Positions 26,317-35,438 of a stretch of 64,000 nucleotides of DNA are shown here, piece by piece. Numbering within the stretch: position 1 is the first letter of the stretch; the number at the start of each line of letters is the position of its first letter. Below the pieces are notes generated by a model. That model had not been told where the DNA came from. It was given only the letters and a program-made list of their open reading frames with translations, and did not search any database. The stretch comes from Marinibacterium anthonyi (GTDB lineage: Bacteria; Pseudomonadota; Alphaproteobacteria; Rhodobacterales; Rhodobacteraceae). The stretch spans positions 2,343,501 to 2,407,500 of the forward strand of contig CP031585.1 in assembly GCA_003217735.2 (NCBI GenBank), in the 5' to 3' direction. The translations under genes were made by a program, and so were the position numbers.

Positions 26317-27206
26317 TGACCGGTTCGTCCGATCATTGCGCGAAACAAGGCCTGCCGGACGATCCGGCAGGCCTTTTTGTCAGGCTCTGGCAGCGGGTCA
26401 TCGCGCCGACCCAGACGCTGACGGCCAAGCACTGGCCGATTGCGCCTGACGGCTGGCGCGCGCCGATGCGCATCGTCATGGTCAGCGACCTGCACATGGC
26501 CGCGCCCTACATGCCGCTGTCGCGCCTGGACGATATCGTCGCGCGCGCCCAGGCGCTGACCCCCGACCTGATCCTGCTGCCCGGCGACCTGACGCCGGGA
26601 CCCAAACACGTGCCCACCCGCGAACCGCCGCTGGACGACATCACCGCCCGCCTGGCCCGGCTGACTGCGCCGCTGGGACGTTACGCGGTGCTGGGCAACC
26701 ACGACTGGTGGGATGACGCGGCCGCGCAGGACCGCAAGGCGGGTCCGGTGGCCGCCGCGCTGGCGCTTGAGGCGGCGGGCATTCCGGTGCTGTCCAACCG
26801 CGCGGTGGAATTGCCCAACGGCGTCTGGCTGGCCGGCCTGGAAAGCCAGGAGGCGATCAACGAAGGCAAGGGGCGCATCTATGGCCGCGACGACCTGGAC
26901 GCGACGCTGGCCCAGGTGCCCGACGGCGCGCCGGTGATCCTGATGGCGCATGAACCCAACATCTTTCCCAAGGTGCCCGACCGCGTGGCGCTGACGGTGT
27001 CGGGCCACACCCACGGCGGACAGATCCGCCTGTTCGGCTGGCCGCCGATCGTGCCCAGCACGATCGACCGCCGCTATGTCTACGGCCATATCCGCGAAGG
27101 CGCCCGCCACCTGGTGATCTCGGCCGGGCTTGGCTATTCGAAACTGCCCATCCGCATCGGCACCCCGCCGGAAATCACCGTGGTGGATCTGTCGGCGGCG
27201 GCCTGA
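26316..27206 (+). CDS. Calcineurin-like metallophosphoesterase (YkuE/YaeI type)
   Basis: This is a binuclear-metal phosphoesterase with the complete motif set: SDLHMAAPY (DxH), LLPGDLTPG (GD), AVLGNHDWW (GNHD), MAHEPN (H) and SGHTHGGQIRLFGWPP (GHTH). Relatives hydrolyse UDP-diacylglucosamine or phospholipid-like substrates. The start is unsettled. The conserved-looking segment TLTAKHWPIAPDGWRAP precedes the first motif and has no in-frame ATG or GTG before it until 26316, which overlaps the sodB stop (TAATGA). That start places the sodB terminator hairpin inside codons 12-21. An ATG at 26466 would give a shorter protein starting at the first strand. Confidence 0.85.
   Translation: MTGSSDHCAKQGLPDDPAGLFVRLWQRVIAPTQTLTAKHWPIAPDGWRAPMRIVMVSDLHMAAPYMPLSRLDDIVARAQALTPDLILLPGDLTPGPKHVPTREPPLDDITARLARLTAPLGRYAVLGNHDWWDDAAAQDRKAGPVAAALALEAAGIPVLSNRAVELPNGVWLAGLESQEAINEGKGRIYGRDDLDATLAQVPDGAPVILMAHEPNIFPKVPDRVALTVSGHTHGGQIRLFGWPPIVPSTIDRRYVYGHIREGARHLVISAGLGYSKLPIRIGTPPEITVVDLSAAA
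26349..26378 (+). terminator. Intrinsic terminator after sodB, inside the next reading frame
   Basis: GGCCTGCCGG-ACGAT-CCGGCAGGCC is a perfect 10-bp stem with a 5-base loop, followed by TTTTT. It is a textbook Rho-independent terminator 33 bases after the sodB stop. It overlaps the 5' codons of the metallophosphoesterase if that gene starts at 26316. Confidence 0.9.
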
Positions 27207-27207
27207 C

Positions 27208-29289
27208 TCAGCCCAGCATCGTATCCGAGAACAGCAGCACCTCGACCGAGGTCAGCACGTCGATTTCGCCATTGCCCAGGTGCGTCAGGGTCCAGTCGCC
27301 GCCCGCGCCGATGATGCTGAAGGCGCTGGACAGCAGCGTCGAATAATCCGCCGTGTCGGTGCCCGCGCCGCCGTCATAGCTGTCGTTGCCGTCGCCCAGG
27401 AAGCACACGAAGGTATCGTCGCCGTCGCCGCCTTCCAGGATATCGTCCCCGGTCATCCCGTTCAGCGTGTCGTTGCCCGCCCCGCCGCGCAGCCGTGTCA
27501 CGCCGATCTGGCCGGTCAGCACGTCGTCGAAATTGGTGCCGTCGATGAATTCGACCTTGGAAAACACGTCGCCCTCGGCATCGCCGCCCGTGGCGGTGCC
27601 CGCCGTCAGATCCACGGTCACCCCCGCGCTGGAATATCGGTAATCCAGCCAGTCGCGCCCGTTGCCGCCGTGCAGTTCATCGCCATCGCTGCCGCCCCGC
27701 AGCCGGTCGCCGCCGTCGCCGCCAAACAGCAGGTCGGTGCCGCCATTGCCCAGCATGAGGTCGTCGCCCGTGCCGCCGTTCATCCGGTCGGCCCCGTCCT
27801 GGCCGCGCATCGTGTCGTCGCCGGCCAGACCGAACAGGAAATCGTCGCCGTCGCCGGCGTCCAGCACATTGGCCACGTCGTTGCCGGTCAGGCTGTCATT
27901 GCCCGACCCGGTGGTGGCGTTTTCGATCACCACGCCATTGGCGATGGTGCGCCCGCCGATCACCCCTTCGACGTAGGAAATGAACCCGCCGCCGCCGTCT
28001 TCGTACAGCAGCGTCGCCGCGCGCAGGTCCATCACCGCGTTCTTCAGGCCAAGGTATTCGAACGTGTCCAGCCCGCCGGTGTCCCAGGCGGTGTAATAGC
28101 CCGCGCCGGACCCGGTGTCGTTGCTGTCCCACAGCGCATAGGTGTCGTCGCCCGCCGCATAGGTCGTGTTCGCGCCATAGAATTCCTGGAGCACGGCGAT
28201 ATCCAGCGCCGCGTAGCTGCCGCCATGGCCGGTCGATGCGGTCGAGGATCCGATGCCGGCGATGGTTGACCCTTCGTTGTAGCTCATCGCCGTGTAGACG
28301 GCTGAATTCAGCTCGTAATCGCCGCGGTCCAGCGCGTCGTCCACGCCCTGCATGACCGAGGACCCGTTGCCGGTGTCGTGCGGGTGGCCCAGCCCCATGG
28401 CATGGCCGAATTCGTGGATCGCCACACCGTACATGAACCCGCCGTCATCCAGCGTGCCGCCGGGTTCGGTGTTCCAGTAGGGCAGGGCGTCGGGGTTGTT
28501 GTTCAGCACCCCGAACTGGCCATCGCCGGCCACGGTCGGGAACAGGAAGAAGCCCAGCAAGGTGCCGCTGGAATCGGAGGGCAGCACCGCCGTGGCGATT
28601 TCAAGGTCCGCAAGGGCGCGGTCGGTTGTGATCTCGAAATCGATGTCGGCAAAGGTTTCGACCCCGTCGAAGACGGAAAACAGCTGTCCCTGTTCATAGG
28701 CGTTGGTGCCCGACGCGGTATAGGTGTCGCCGCCATAGGAATAGCTGTCGCCGTCCACCGCGAAATAAACCAGGATCGGGCCGCTGTCGTTCAGCGCCTT
28801 GCGCCCCTCGATCGCGTCCAGCGGCGTTTGCGGCGCGCGCGGGAACGCCGGGGTCACCGCCAGCGCGTAATCGCCCGCATAGCCCGACGCATAGGCGTCG
28901 ACCTCGATGTAGTATGTCCCGGGTTCAAGCCCGGTCATCACCAGCGAACTGCCCCGCAGCAGGCCGGAAACGACATCGTCGTTCTCGGCCAGTAGGGTGC
29001 CGTTGGAATCATAGATCCGCACCAGCGGATCCTCCAGCGCGCCCAGCCCGTTGCCGGTGTCATGATCCACGCCGAACAGGCTTAGCCGGACGGTTTCGGT
29101 GTCGCTCAGGTCCAGCTGGAACCAGTCGGTGTCCCCGGCGCTTTGCAGCGTGTCATAGGCGACGTCGCCGACCGCGATCGCGCTGGTGTCACCGGGTATG
29201 GTGACCTGGTCCAGATCCGCCGACAGGCTGCCGATCTCGTCCTTGCCGCAAAAGTCGTCCAATGCCGCCGCGGTGCAGAATCCACACAT
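27208..29289 (-). CDS. Secreted RTX metalloprotease, serralysin-like with PPC domain
   Basis: This is a 693-residue zinc metalloprotease. Residues about 40-145 form a bacterial pre-peptidase C-terminal (PPC) beta-sandwich (TDWFQLDLSDTETVRLSLFG). The M10 serralysin-type catalytic domain follows, with the zinc site IHEFGHAMGLGHPHD near residue 291 and a Met-turn YTAMSYN near residue 332. From about 455 to 620 come calcium-binding GGxGxDx RTX repeats such as NGGTGDDLMLGNGGTDLL. There is no classical signal peptide, as expected for type I secretion; no type I transporter genes are adjacent. The PPC domain in front of the protease is unusual, since PPC normally follows it. Confidence 0.92.
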   Translation of the reverse strand: MCGFCTAAALDDFCGKDEIGSLSADLDQVTIPGDTSAIAVGDVAYDTLQSAGDTDWFQLDLSDTETVRLSLFGVDHDTGNGLGALEDPLVRIYDSNGTLLAENDDVVSGLLRGSSLVMTGLEPGTYYIEVDAYASGYAGDYALAVTPAFPRAPQTPLDAIEGRKALNDSGPILVYFAVDGDSYSYGGDTYTASGTNAYEQGQLFSVFDGVETFADIDFEITTDRALADLEIATAVLPSDSSGTLLGFFLFPTVAGDGQFGVLNNNPDALPYWNTEPGGTLDDGGFMYGVAIHEFGHAMGLGHPHDTGNGSSVMQGVDDALDRGDYELNSAVYTAMSYNEGSTIAGIGSSTASTGHGGSYAALDIAVLQEFYGANTTYAAGDDTYALWDSNDTGSGAGYYTAWDTGGLDTFEYLGLKNAVMDLRAATLLYEDGGGGFISYVEGVIGGRTIANGVVIENATTGSGNDSLTGNDVANVLDAGDGDDFLFGLAGDDTMRGQDGADRMNGGTGDDLMLGNGGTDLLFGGDGGDRLRGGSDGDELHGGNGRDWLDYRYSSAGVTVDLTAGTATGGDAEGDVFSKVEFIDGTNFDDVLTGQIGVTRLRGGAGNDTLNGMTGDDILEGGDGDDTFVCFLGDGNDSYDGGAGTDTADYSTLLSSAFSIIGAGGDWTLTHLGNGEIDVLTSVEVLLFSDTMLG

Positions 29290-29504
29290 CCCTTGGTCTT
29301 CCTCCTCATGTGCCGTCCCGGGGTGGTCCGATCCCTGCCGTCGGGCGGGATTGAATCGCTCCTTCGGACAACCTTAGCGGGTTGAACCGTAAAGTGGTGG
29401 AAAATGGCAGCGCAAAGCGCAGGGAATCGCGCCGACGGGACCCGGCGAATGCCAGGCCCCGCAAGGTTGATATCGGGTTACCCGATCCGGCCAATTCCGG
29501 TGGA

Positions 29505-30056
29505 TCAGCGCAGTTCCCTGCGCAGGATTTCCATGACCGCCTCGGGCGTATCGGCCGACAACAGGAACCCCTTCAGCGTCGGGCCGGCAAATTCATGGGC
29601 GATCACGTGGTCGACCAGATCCAACAGCGGGGTCCAGTAGCCATCGGTGTTCAGCACCACGATGGGCTTGGCATGCAGGCCCAGCTGGCGCCAGGTCAGC
29701 GCCTCGAACACCTCGTCCAGCGATCCGGCGCCGCCGGGCAGCAACACCACCGCATCGGCGTTCATCAACATGACCTTCTTGCGTTCATGCATGGTCTCGG
29801 TGATCACAAAGCTGGTCAGGTCGGTCTTGCCGACCTCCATGCTCATCAGGTGGGTGGGGATCACGCCGAACGTCTCGCCCCCGGCGGCCTGGGCGGCGCG
29901 GGCAACTTCGCCCATCAGGCCCACGTCGCCGGCGCCATAGACCAGCCGCCAGCCTTCATCGGCCAGCGCAGTCCCAAAGCCGCGCGCCTGTTCGGCATAG
30001 GCCGGCCGCGTACCGTTTCGGGATCCGCAATACACACAGATGGACCTGGGCGCCAT
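29505..30056 (-). CDS. LOG-family protein (TIGR00730), nucleoside 5'-monophosphate phosphoribohydrolase type
   Basis: This is a 183-residue Rossmann-fold LOG protein. MAPRSICVYCGSRNGTRPAY at the start and LPGGAGSLDEVFEALTWRQL near residue 108 contain the family's PGGxGxxxE motif, including the catalytic Arg/Glu region. LOG enzymes release free base from (cytokinin) riboside monophosphates; most bacterial members act on purine nucleotides. The ATG at 30056 matches the standard family start. It is divergent from the LysM gene across 118 bases that carry a clear promoter for the latter. Confidence 0.92.
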   Translation of the reverse strand: MAPRSICVYCGSRNGTRPAYAEQARGFGTALADEGWRLVYGAGDVGLMGEVARAAQAAGGETFGVIPTHLMSMEVGKTDLTSFVITETMHERKKVMLMNADAVVLLPGGAGSLDEVFEALTWRQLGLHAKPIVVLNTDGYWTPLLDLVDHVIAHEFAGPTLKGFLLSADTPEAVMEILRRELR

Positions 30057-30099
30057 TGTCACACTTTCTATTTGCCGGGCACGCCGAAGCGCGCGTGTT

Positions 30100-30128
30100 T
30101 TGACCCAAGATTGCCCCGTTGTTACAAT
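30100..30128 (+). promoter_or_regulatory. Sigma-70-type promoter of the LysM gene
   Basis: TTGACC (30100-30105) and TACAAT (30123-30128) are separated by exactly 17 bases, close to the housekeeping consensus. They lie 46 bases before the ATG at 30175. The prediction rests on sequence alone. Confidence 0.65.
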
Positions 30129-30174
30129 AGCTTCAAGCCGGACCCCAAAGGGGGTCGGATGGGGGACGAAAAAG

Positions 30175-31734
30175 ATGGCCGCAAAGACCGGGCTTTTGGG
30201 GATGGGCACGGCGGGCACGGTGGGTATTGCCGTGGCCGGCGTCGTCCTTGTTGGCCTTGTCGGGCGCGAGGTTTACCTGCGCGCGCAAAACCCCGTGGTT
30301 GCAGTGGAAGCCCCGGCAGAAACGCTGGACGAAACTGCCACCGAAACGCCCGCAAATAGCCCGGCCAATAACCCGGCCGCCACCAATTCCGACACCAATT
30401 CCGCCACCAATTCCGACAGTGGTCCCCAGACCGCTTCCGACACCGCTTCCCAGACCGCGGATCAGGCGGCCGCGTCCGCCACCACGGACCCCGTTGCCCA
30501 GACCGCGCCGGATCTGCCGCCGCCCCTGGCCGCGCCGCGGTTCGACCTGGTGCGGGTGGATCCCGACGGCACCGCCGTCATCGCCGGATCGGGGCAGGCG
30601 GGCAGCCGCGTGACGCTGTTCCTGGACGATGTCGAACAGGACAGCGCCGAGATCGACAGCGCCGGCAAGTTCGCACTGTTCCTGGCGCTTGAAGCCTCCG
30701 ATCAACCCCGGCTGATGACCATGCAGGCCCGGCTGGGCGATCAGGTCGCCTGGTCCGAGGATCAGATCATCCTGGCCCCGACACCCACGCCGACACCCAC
30801 GCCCGAACCGCGCGTGGCCTCGTCACCCACGCAACCGACCGCCGAACCAACCGCCGACAGCGCCGCGCCAACAGCGCAGACACCCCTGTCAAATGACACT
30901 GCAGCCGGGGCCTCGGAAACCGTCGTCGCCCTGGCCGACCCCGCAGCGGAAGACGTCGCAGCGACCGAACCGGCATCGCCCGCCCCGAACACCGCCCAAC
31001 AAACCGCTCAACAAAGCCCCGAAGCCATGGCCGCCGCCCCCGATGGCAGCGCCAGCCCGGCGCCTTCGCCTGCGCCCGACACGCCCGGCGCGGACAGCGC
31101 CGCGCCGCTGGTGGCCGAACCCGGCGCGCCCGAGACCCCGACCGAGGAACCCGGCGATGTCGCCGCGCCCCGGACCACGCCGGCGCCCGGCCCGGTCGCT
31201 GTGCTGCGTGCCGGGGCCGACGGGGTGGAACTGCTGCAGCCCGGTACGCCGGAACGGCCGCAGGCGCTGGACACGCTGGCTCTGGACACCATCAGCTATA
31301 CCGATGACGGCGAAGTCCTGCTGTCGGGCCGCGCGCCCGAAGGATCCGCCGTGCGCGTCTACCTGGACAACCGCGCCGTCGCCGACCTGTCCATCGACGC
31401 CGAAGGCCGCTGGAAGGGCGAGGTGCGCAATGTCCGGCCCGGCGTCTATACCCTGCGCCTGGACCAGCTGGCCACCGATGGCAGCGTCGACGGGCGTCTG
31501 GAAACACCGTTCAAGCGGGAATCCCCCGCCGTTCTGGCCGCCGCCCGCGCCGATCTGCCCCGCAACGACCCGATCACCGCCGTCACCGTGCAGCGGGGCG
31601 ATACGCTGTGGGCGATCTCGCAGGACCGCTATGGGGAGGGCGTCCTGTATGTGCGCGTGTTCGAGGCCAACCGCGACGCCATCCGCGACCCCGACCTGAT
31701 CTATCCGGGCCAGGTCTTCGCCCTTCCGGACTGA
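30175..31734 (+). CDS. LysM-domain envelope protein with Ala/Pro/Thr-rich linker
   Basis: This is a 519-residue protein anchored by an N-terminal membrane helix (about 9-32, GMGTAGTVGIAVAGVVLVGL). A long low-complexity stretch rich in Ala, Pro, Thr and Ser (about 40-115 and 200-345) is interrupted by two Ig-like beta modules (FDLVRVDPDGTAVIAGSGQA and ISYTDDGEVLLSGRAPEGSA). The C-terminal LysM domain (about 467-519, VQRGDTLWAISQDRYGEG ... YPGQVFALPD) binds peptidoglycan. This architecture is common in Rhodobacteraceae envelope proteins of unknown exact role. A good promoter lies upstream. An Atm1-type exporter follows 61 bases later. Confidence 0.9.
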   Translation: MAAKTGLLGMGTAGTVGIAVAGVVLVGLVGREVYLRAQNPVVAVEAPAETLDETATETPANSPANNPAATNSDTNSATNSDSGPQTASDTASQTADQAAASATTDPVAQTAPDLPPPLAAPRFDLVRVDPDGTAVIAGSGQAGSRVTLFLDDVEQDSAEIDSAGKFALFLALEASDQPRLMTMQARLGDQVAWSEDQIILAPTPTPTPTPEPRVASSPTQPTAEPTADSAAPTAQTPLSNDTAAGASETVVALADPAAEDVAATEPASPAPNTAQQTAQQSPEAMAAAPDGSASPAPSPAPDTPGADSAAPLVAEPGAPETPTEEPGDVAAPRTTPAPGPVAVLRAGADGVELLQPGTPERPQALDTLALDTISYTDDGEVLLSGRAPEGSAVRVYLDNRAVADLSIDAEGRWKGEVRNVRPGVYTLRLDQLATDGSVDGRLETPFKRESPAVLAAARADLPRNDPITAVTVQRGDTLWAISQDRYGEGVLYVRVFEANRDAIRDPDLIYPGQVFALPD

Positions 31735-31795
31735 TCGCCGCTGGTCATTGCCGCCCGCCGGACCTATCTGACAGGGACCCCACCGCGAGCCCAGC

Positions 31796-33598
31796 ATGAC
31801 CGACGACGACACCACCGCCCGCGACCGCCGGTCCGGAATCCGCGTGATCCGCGAGGTCGCGCCCTATCTCTGGCCGCCCGGACAGCCCGAAATCCGCTGG
31901 CGCGTGGCGCTTGCCATGGCGGCGCTGATCTGCACCAAGCTGGTCGCCGTGGTCACGCCGCTGTTCTACAAGGGCGCGGTCGACGGTCTGGCCAAGGATG
32001 GCGGCGTGCCGATCCTGGCGCTTGGCGCGGTGGGGCTGACGGTGGCCTACGGGCTCAGCCGGCTGATGCAGGTGGGCTTTGAACAGCTGCGCGACGTGTT
32101 TTTCGCGCGCGTGTCGCAACGGGCCCTGCGCCGCCTGGCGCTGCGCACCTTCCAGCACATCCACGCGCTGTCGATGCGCTATCACATCACCCGGCGCACC
32201 GGCGCGCTCAGCCGGATCATGGACCGGGGCGTCAAGGGCGTGGCGTTCCTTTTGCGGTTCCTGCTGTTTTCCATCGGCCCGCTGGTGTTCGAGCTGATCC
32301 TGATCTGCGCCATCATCGTCGGCGTCTTCGACTGGCGCTTCCTGGTCGTGCTGGTGGCCACCTTCGGCATCTACATCTGGTTCACCTTCGCGGTCACCGA
32401 ATGGCGGGTGAAGATCCGCAAGGTGATGAACGACCAGGACAACGAAGCCAGCCAGCGCGCCGTCGACAGCCTGCTGAACTTTGAAACCGTGCGCTATTTC
32501 GGCGCCGCCGGGCGCGAAGCCGATCGCTATGACCAGGCCATGCGCGGTTATGAAGAGGCGGCGCTCAAGACCGCCTACAGCCTGTCCGCCATCAACGCGG
32601 GCCAGGCGCTGATCATCAACGCGGGGCTGATCGCCGTCATGGTCATGGCCGCCCAGGGCGTGCAGGCCGGCACCTACACGGTGGGCGATTTCGTCATGGT
32701 CAACGCCTACATGATGCAGATCATCGCGCCGCTGAACTTCCTGGGCTTCGTCTACCGCGAGATCCGCCAGGCGTTGATCGACATGGGGCAGATGTTCGAC
32801 CTTCTGGAACACGTACCCGAAATCACCGACGCGCCGGATGCGCACCCGCTGCAGATCACGTCGGGGCGGATCGAACTGGACGATGTGCGGTTTTCCTACG
32901 AGACGGGGCGCGAGATCCTCAAGGGCGTCAGCTTTACCGTCGGGGGCGGGCAAAGCGTGGCCATCGTCGGCGCCACCGGGTCGGGCAAGTCGACCATCGG
33001 GCGGCTTCTGTTCCGCTTTTACGACGTCACCGGCGGCGCCGCGCGCATCGACGGGCAGGACCTGCGCGCGGTGACACAGGACAGCCTGCAGGCCGCCATC
33101 GGCGTGGTGCCGCAGGACACCGTCCTGTTCAACGACACGATCCACTACAACATCGCCTACGGGCGCGAGGACGCGACCGAGGACGATATCTTTGCCGCCG
33201 CCAAGGCCGCCCAGATCCACGACTTCATCCAAAGCCTGCCCGCCGGTTACGCCACCAAGGTCGGCGAACGGGGGCTGAAACTGTCGGGCGGCGAAAAGCA
33301 GCGGGTCGGCATCGCGCGCGCGCTTCTGAAGAACCCGCCGATCCTGCTGCTGGACGAGGCGACATCGGCGCTGGACACCGACACCGAACAGGAGATCAAG
33401 GGCGCGCTGCGCCGCGCGGGCGAGGGGCGCACGGTGCTGACCATCGCCCACCGCCTGTCCACCATCGCCGAGGCCGACCGCATCATCGTCCTGGAACAGG
33501 GCGAGATCGTCGAGCAGGGCAGCCATGGCGAATTGCTGGCCCGGCGGGGCCGCTATGCCCAGCTGTGGGACCGTCAACAGGCCGAAGACGCCGCGTGA
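31796..33598 (+). CDS. atm1: Atm1-type ABC exporter (fused membrane and ATPase domains)
   Basis: This is a 600-residue half-transporter of the Atm1/HMT group. Six membrane helices lie within about 35-330, with the YGLSRLMQVGFEQLRDVFFA and VDSLLNFETVRYFGAAGREA segments that mark this family, which exports glutathione-complexed metals or persulfides. The ATPase domain has Walker A GATGSGKST near residue 392, signature LSGGEKQRVGIARALL near 496, Walker B ILLLDEATSALD and the H-loop IAHRLST. The size matches the Novosphingobium Atm1. It works as a homodimer in the inner membrane. Confidence 0.93.
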   Translation: MTDDDTTARDRRSGIRVIREVAPYLWPPGQPEIRWRVALAMAALICTKLVAVVTPLFYKGAVDGLAKDGGVPILALGAVGLTVAYGLSRLMQVGFEQLRDVFFARVSQRALRRLALRTFQHIHALSMRYHITRRTGALSRIMDRGVKGVAFLLRFLLFSIGPLVFELILICAIIVGVFDWRFLVVLVATFGIYIWFTFAVTEWRVKIRKVMNDQDNEASQRAVDSLLNFETVRYFGAAGREADRYDQAMRGYEEAALKTAYSLSAINAGQALIINAGLIAVMVMAAQGVQAGTYTVGDFVMVNAYMMQIIAPLNFLGFVYREIRQALIDMGQMFDLLEHVPEITDAPDAHPLQITSGRIELDDVRFSYETGREILKGVSFTVGGGQSVAIVGATGSGKSTIGRLLFRFYDVTGGAARIDGQDLRAVTQDSLQAAIGVVPQDTVLFNDTIHYNIAYGREDATEDDIFAAAKAAQIHDFIQSLPAGYATKVGERGLKLSGGEKQRVGIARALLKNPPILLLDEATSALDTDTEQEIKGALRRAGEGRTVLTIAHRLSTIAEADRIIVLEQGEIVEQGSHGELLARRGRYAQLWDRQQAEDAA

Positions 33599-33703
33599 CG
33601 CGTGGCCGTGGCGGGCCGCCCATCCGCCATTCCGGCCGGCGTTGGGCATAGACCCATCGGCAAGGGCAGGGCAGGCGTGCGCGAATTGCCGGTATGCAAA
33701 TAG

Positions 33704-33721
33704 TTTGACTTGCAAATCAAA
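33704..33721. promoter_or_regulatory. Probable MarR-family operator upstream of the regulator/FUSC operon
   Basis: TTTGACTTGCAAATCAAA matches its own reverse complement at 16 of 18 positions and contains a TTGCAA core, typical of MarR-type operators. It also holds a TTGACT -35-like hexamer. It lies just before the MarR gene and would support autoregulation of the marR-FUSC pair. Confidence 0.65.
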
Positions 33722-33744
33722 TGAGAGTCCGGCATCCCGGGTGC

Positions 33745-34218
33745 ATGACCTCCGATCCCAATTCTCCGCGTTACCGCTTCGGTATCCGTTTTTCGCTGCT
33801 CGTGCGCCGCTGGCGCCAGTCGCTTGACGCGCACCTGGCGCAGGCGGGGCAGACCGGCGCGACCTGGGTGCCGCTGGTGCACCTGCAGGAAACCGGCGGC
33901 GGCATCTCCCAGAAACAGCTGGCGCGCCTGGTCGGCGTCGACGGATCAAGCCTGGTGCGGGTTCTGGACATCAACGAACGCGAGGGGCTGATCGAACGGC
34001 GACGCGACGAACATGACGGCCGCGCCCGGCTGATCTTTCTCACCGCCAAGGGCCGCCAGCGCGTGGCCGAGATCCGCGCCGAGCTGTTCAAGGTGGAAGA
34101 GGCGATCCTCGCCGACCTCTCCGACGACGACCTGACATGCATGATCGCGCAGTTCGACCGGATCGAGGCCCGGCTGAAGGCGCTCGAAGAAGGGCCCCGG
34201 CCCGGAGACAGCGCATGA
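33745..34218 (+). CDS. MarR-family transcriptional regulator
   Basis: This is a 157-residue winged-helix regulator. The recognition region is ISQKQLARLVGVDGSSLVRV near residue 56, followed by the wing ERRRDEHDGRARLIFLTAKG. Flanking helices form the dimer interface. An ATG at 33721 would add eight codons, but it overlaps the palindromic operator, so 33745 is preferred. The stop overlaps the FUSC gene start by ATGA. By analogy with MarR-exporter pairs it probably represses the operon until an aromatic acid or similar ligand binds. Confidence 0.9.
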   Translation: MTSDPNSPRYRFGIRFSLLVRRWRQSLDAHLAQAGQTGATWVPLVHLQETGGGISQKQLARLVGVDGSSLVRVLDINEREGLIERRRDEHDGRARLIFLTAKGRQRVAEIRAELFKVEEAILADLSDDDLTCMIAQFDRIEARLKALEEGPRPGDSA

Positions 34219-35393
34219 CCATGTCCCGGCCATCCCCCCGATCCCAGCTGCCGACCCGCCGCATCGACGCGGTGCGCCAGCTTCTGGATCCCCGGCTTTT
34301 GCGCGACTCCATCGCGCTTGGCGCCCAGCCGTGGCAGCGCATCGGCGCGATCGCCGGGCTGCAGGCCGCGCTGACCGTGGGCATCGCCCTGCCGCTGGTG
34401 CATCTCTCGCCCTGGTCCGGGCTGATCGGCTATGCCTCGCTTGGCGCGCTGGTGGCGCTGTTCGGCCGCTTCGCCCCGGCGCGGCGGCGCAACTGGATCG
34501 TGCTGCAGGCCGCGCTCTGCCAGGTGCTGGCGGTGTTCTGCATGTCGCTGGCCGCCTGGGCCGGCGCAGGCCCGCTGATGCTGCTGGCGCTGCTGGGGGT
34601 GGCCTGCGGGATCTTCTTCTTTGTCTCCGTCACCTGCCGGTTCGGGCCCCCGGGCGCGTTGATCTTCGCCTTTGCCGCCGGGGCCGGCGCCGTGCCCGCC
34701 GCCACCTTCGCCGATGTCCTGCACCGCAGCCTGGCCACCGCCGCCGTGGCGGCGCTGGCCCTGCTGATCTGCGCCCTGACGGAACGGTTCCGCGATGCCT
34801 CTATCGAAAACCGCCCCCTGCCGGTGGATCCGATGCGCCCGCTGGGCCACCGCCTGATTGCCGCCGTGCGCATCGCCGCGGGCTGCGCCCTGGCCGCCTT
34901 CGCCTGCCATGCGATCGGGGGCAATCACCCGCTGTGGTCCGCCATGGGCGCGCTGGCCGTGCTGCAGGGCGCGCAGTTGCACCTGTCGCTGAACCGGGCG
35001 ATCCAGCGGATGGCGGGCTCTGTCGGCGGGGCTGTCGTGGCCTGGGTGATCCTCACCCAGGATCCCTCGCTCGGGGTCATCGTGATCGCGCTGATGCTGC
35101 TGCAATTCGGAACCGAACTGATCATCGGGTCGAACTACGGGCTGGGCCAGGTCCTGGTGACGCCCATGGCCCTGCTGATGAGCGATCTGGCCATGCCCGC
35201 CGCCGGCGGTGCCGCCATGGTGCCCGAACGCGTGCTCGACACGATCCTGGGCGCCACCATCGGCCTTTTGGCAGCCATCGTTCTGTCGACGCTGGACGAT
35301 CGCGAACATCTGGCGCGGATCGGGGCCGGACGCGGATTTGGGCAGGGCGTGGATCGGGGCAGGGCGCGGCCCGATAGGGACCGCTTGCACTGA
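34215..35393 (+). CDS. FUSC-family membrane protein (aromatic acid/fusaric acid exporter-like)
   Basis: This is a 392-residue multi-helix protein with two repeats of about five hydrophobic segments each (starting near residues 45 and 225), as in FUSC/YccS/AaeB-type exporters. GGNHPLWSAMGALAVLQGAQ and GTELIIGSNYGLGQVLVTP are characteristic segments of the second half. The C-terminal 25 residues are Arg/Asp-rich and cytoplasmic. It is translationally coupled to the MarR gene, suggesting induced efflux of weak organic acids. The substrate is unproven. Confidence 0.87.
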   Translation: MTMSRPSPRSQLPTRRIDAVRQLLDPRLLRDSIALGAQPWQRIGAIAGLQAALTVGIALPLVHLSPWSGLIGYASLGALVALFGRFAPARRRNWIVLQAALCQVLAVFCMSLAAWAGAGPLMLLALLGVACGIFFFVSVTCRFGPPGALIFAFAAGAGAVPAATFADVLHRSLATAAVAALALLICALTERFRDASIENRPLPVDPMRPLGHRLIAAVRIAAGCALAAFACHAIGGNHPLWSAMGALAVLQGAQLHLSLNRAIQRMAGSVGGAVVAWVILTQDPSLGVIVIALMLLQFGTELIIGSNYGLGQVLVTPMALLMSDLAMPAAGGAAMVPERVLDTILGATIGLLAAIVLSTLDDREHLARIGAGRGFGQGVDRGRARPDRDRLH

Positions 35394-35438
35394 TCTTCCG
35401 GACATCGGACAATGCGTCATGTCCACCGGAGATCCCCC

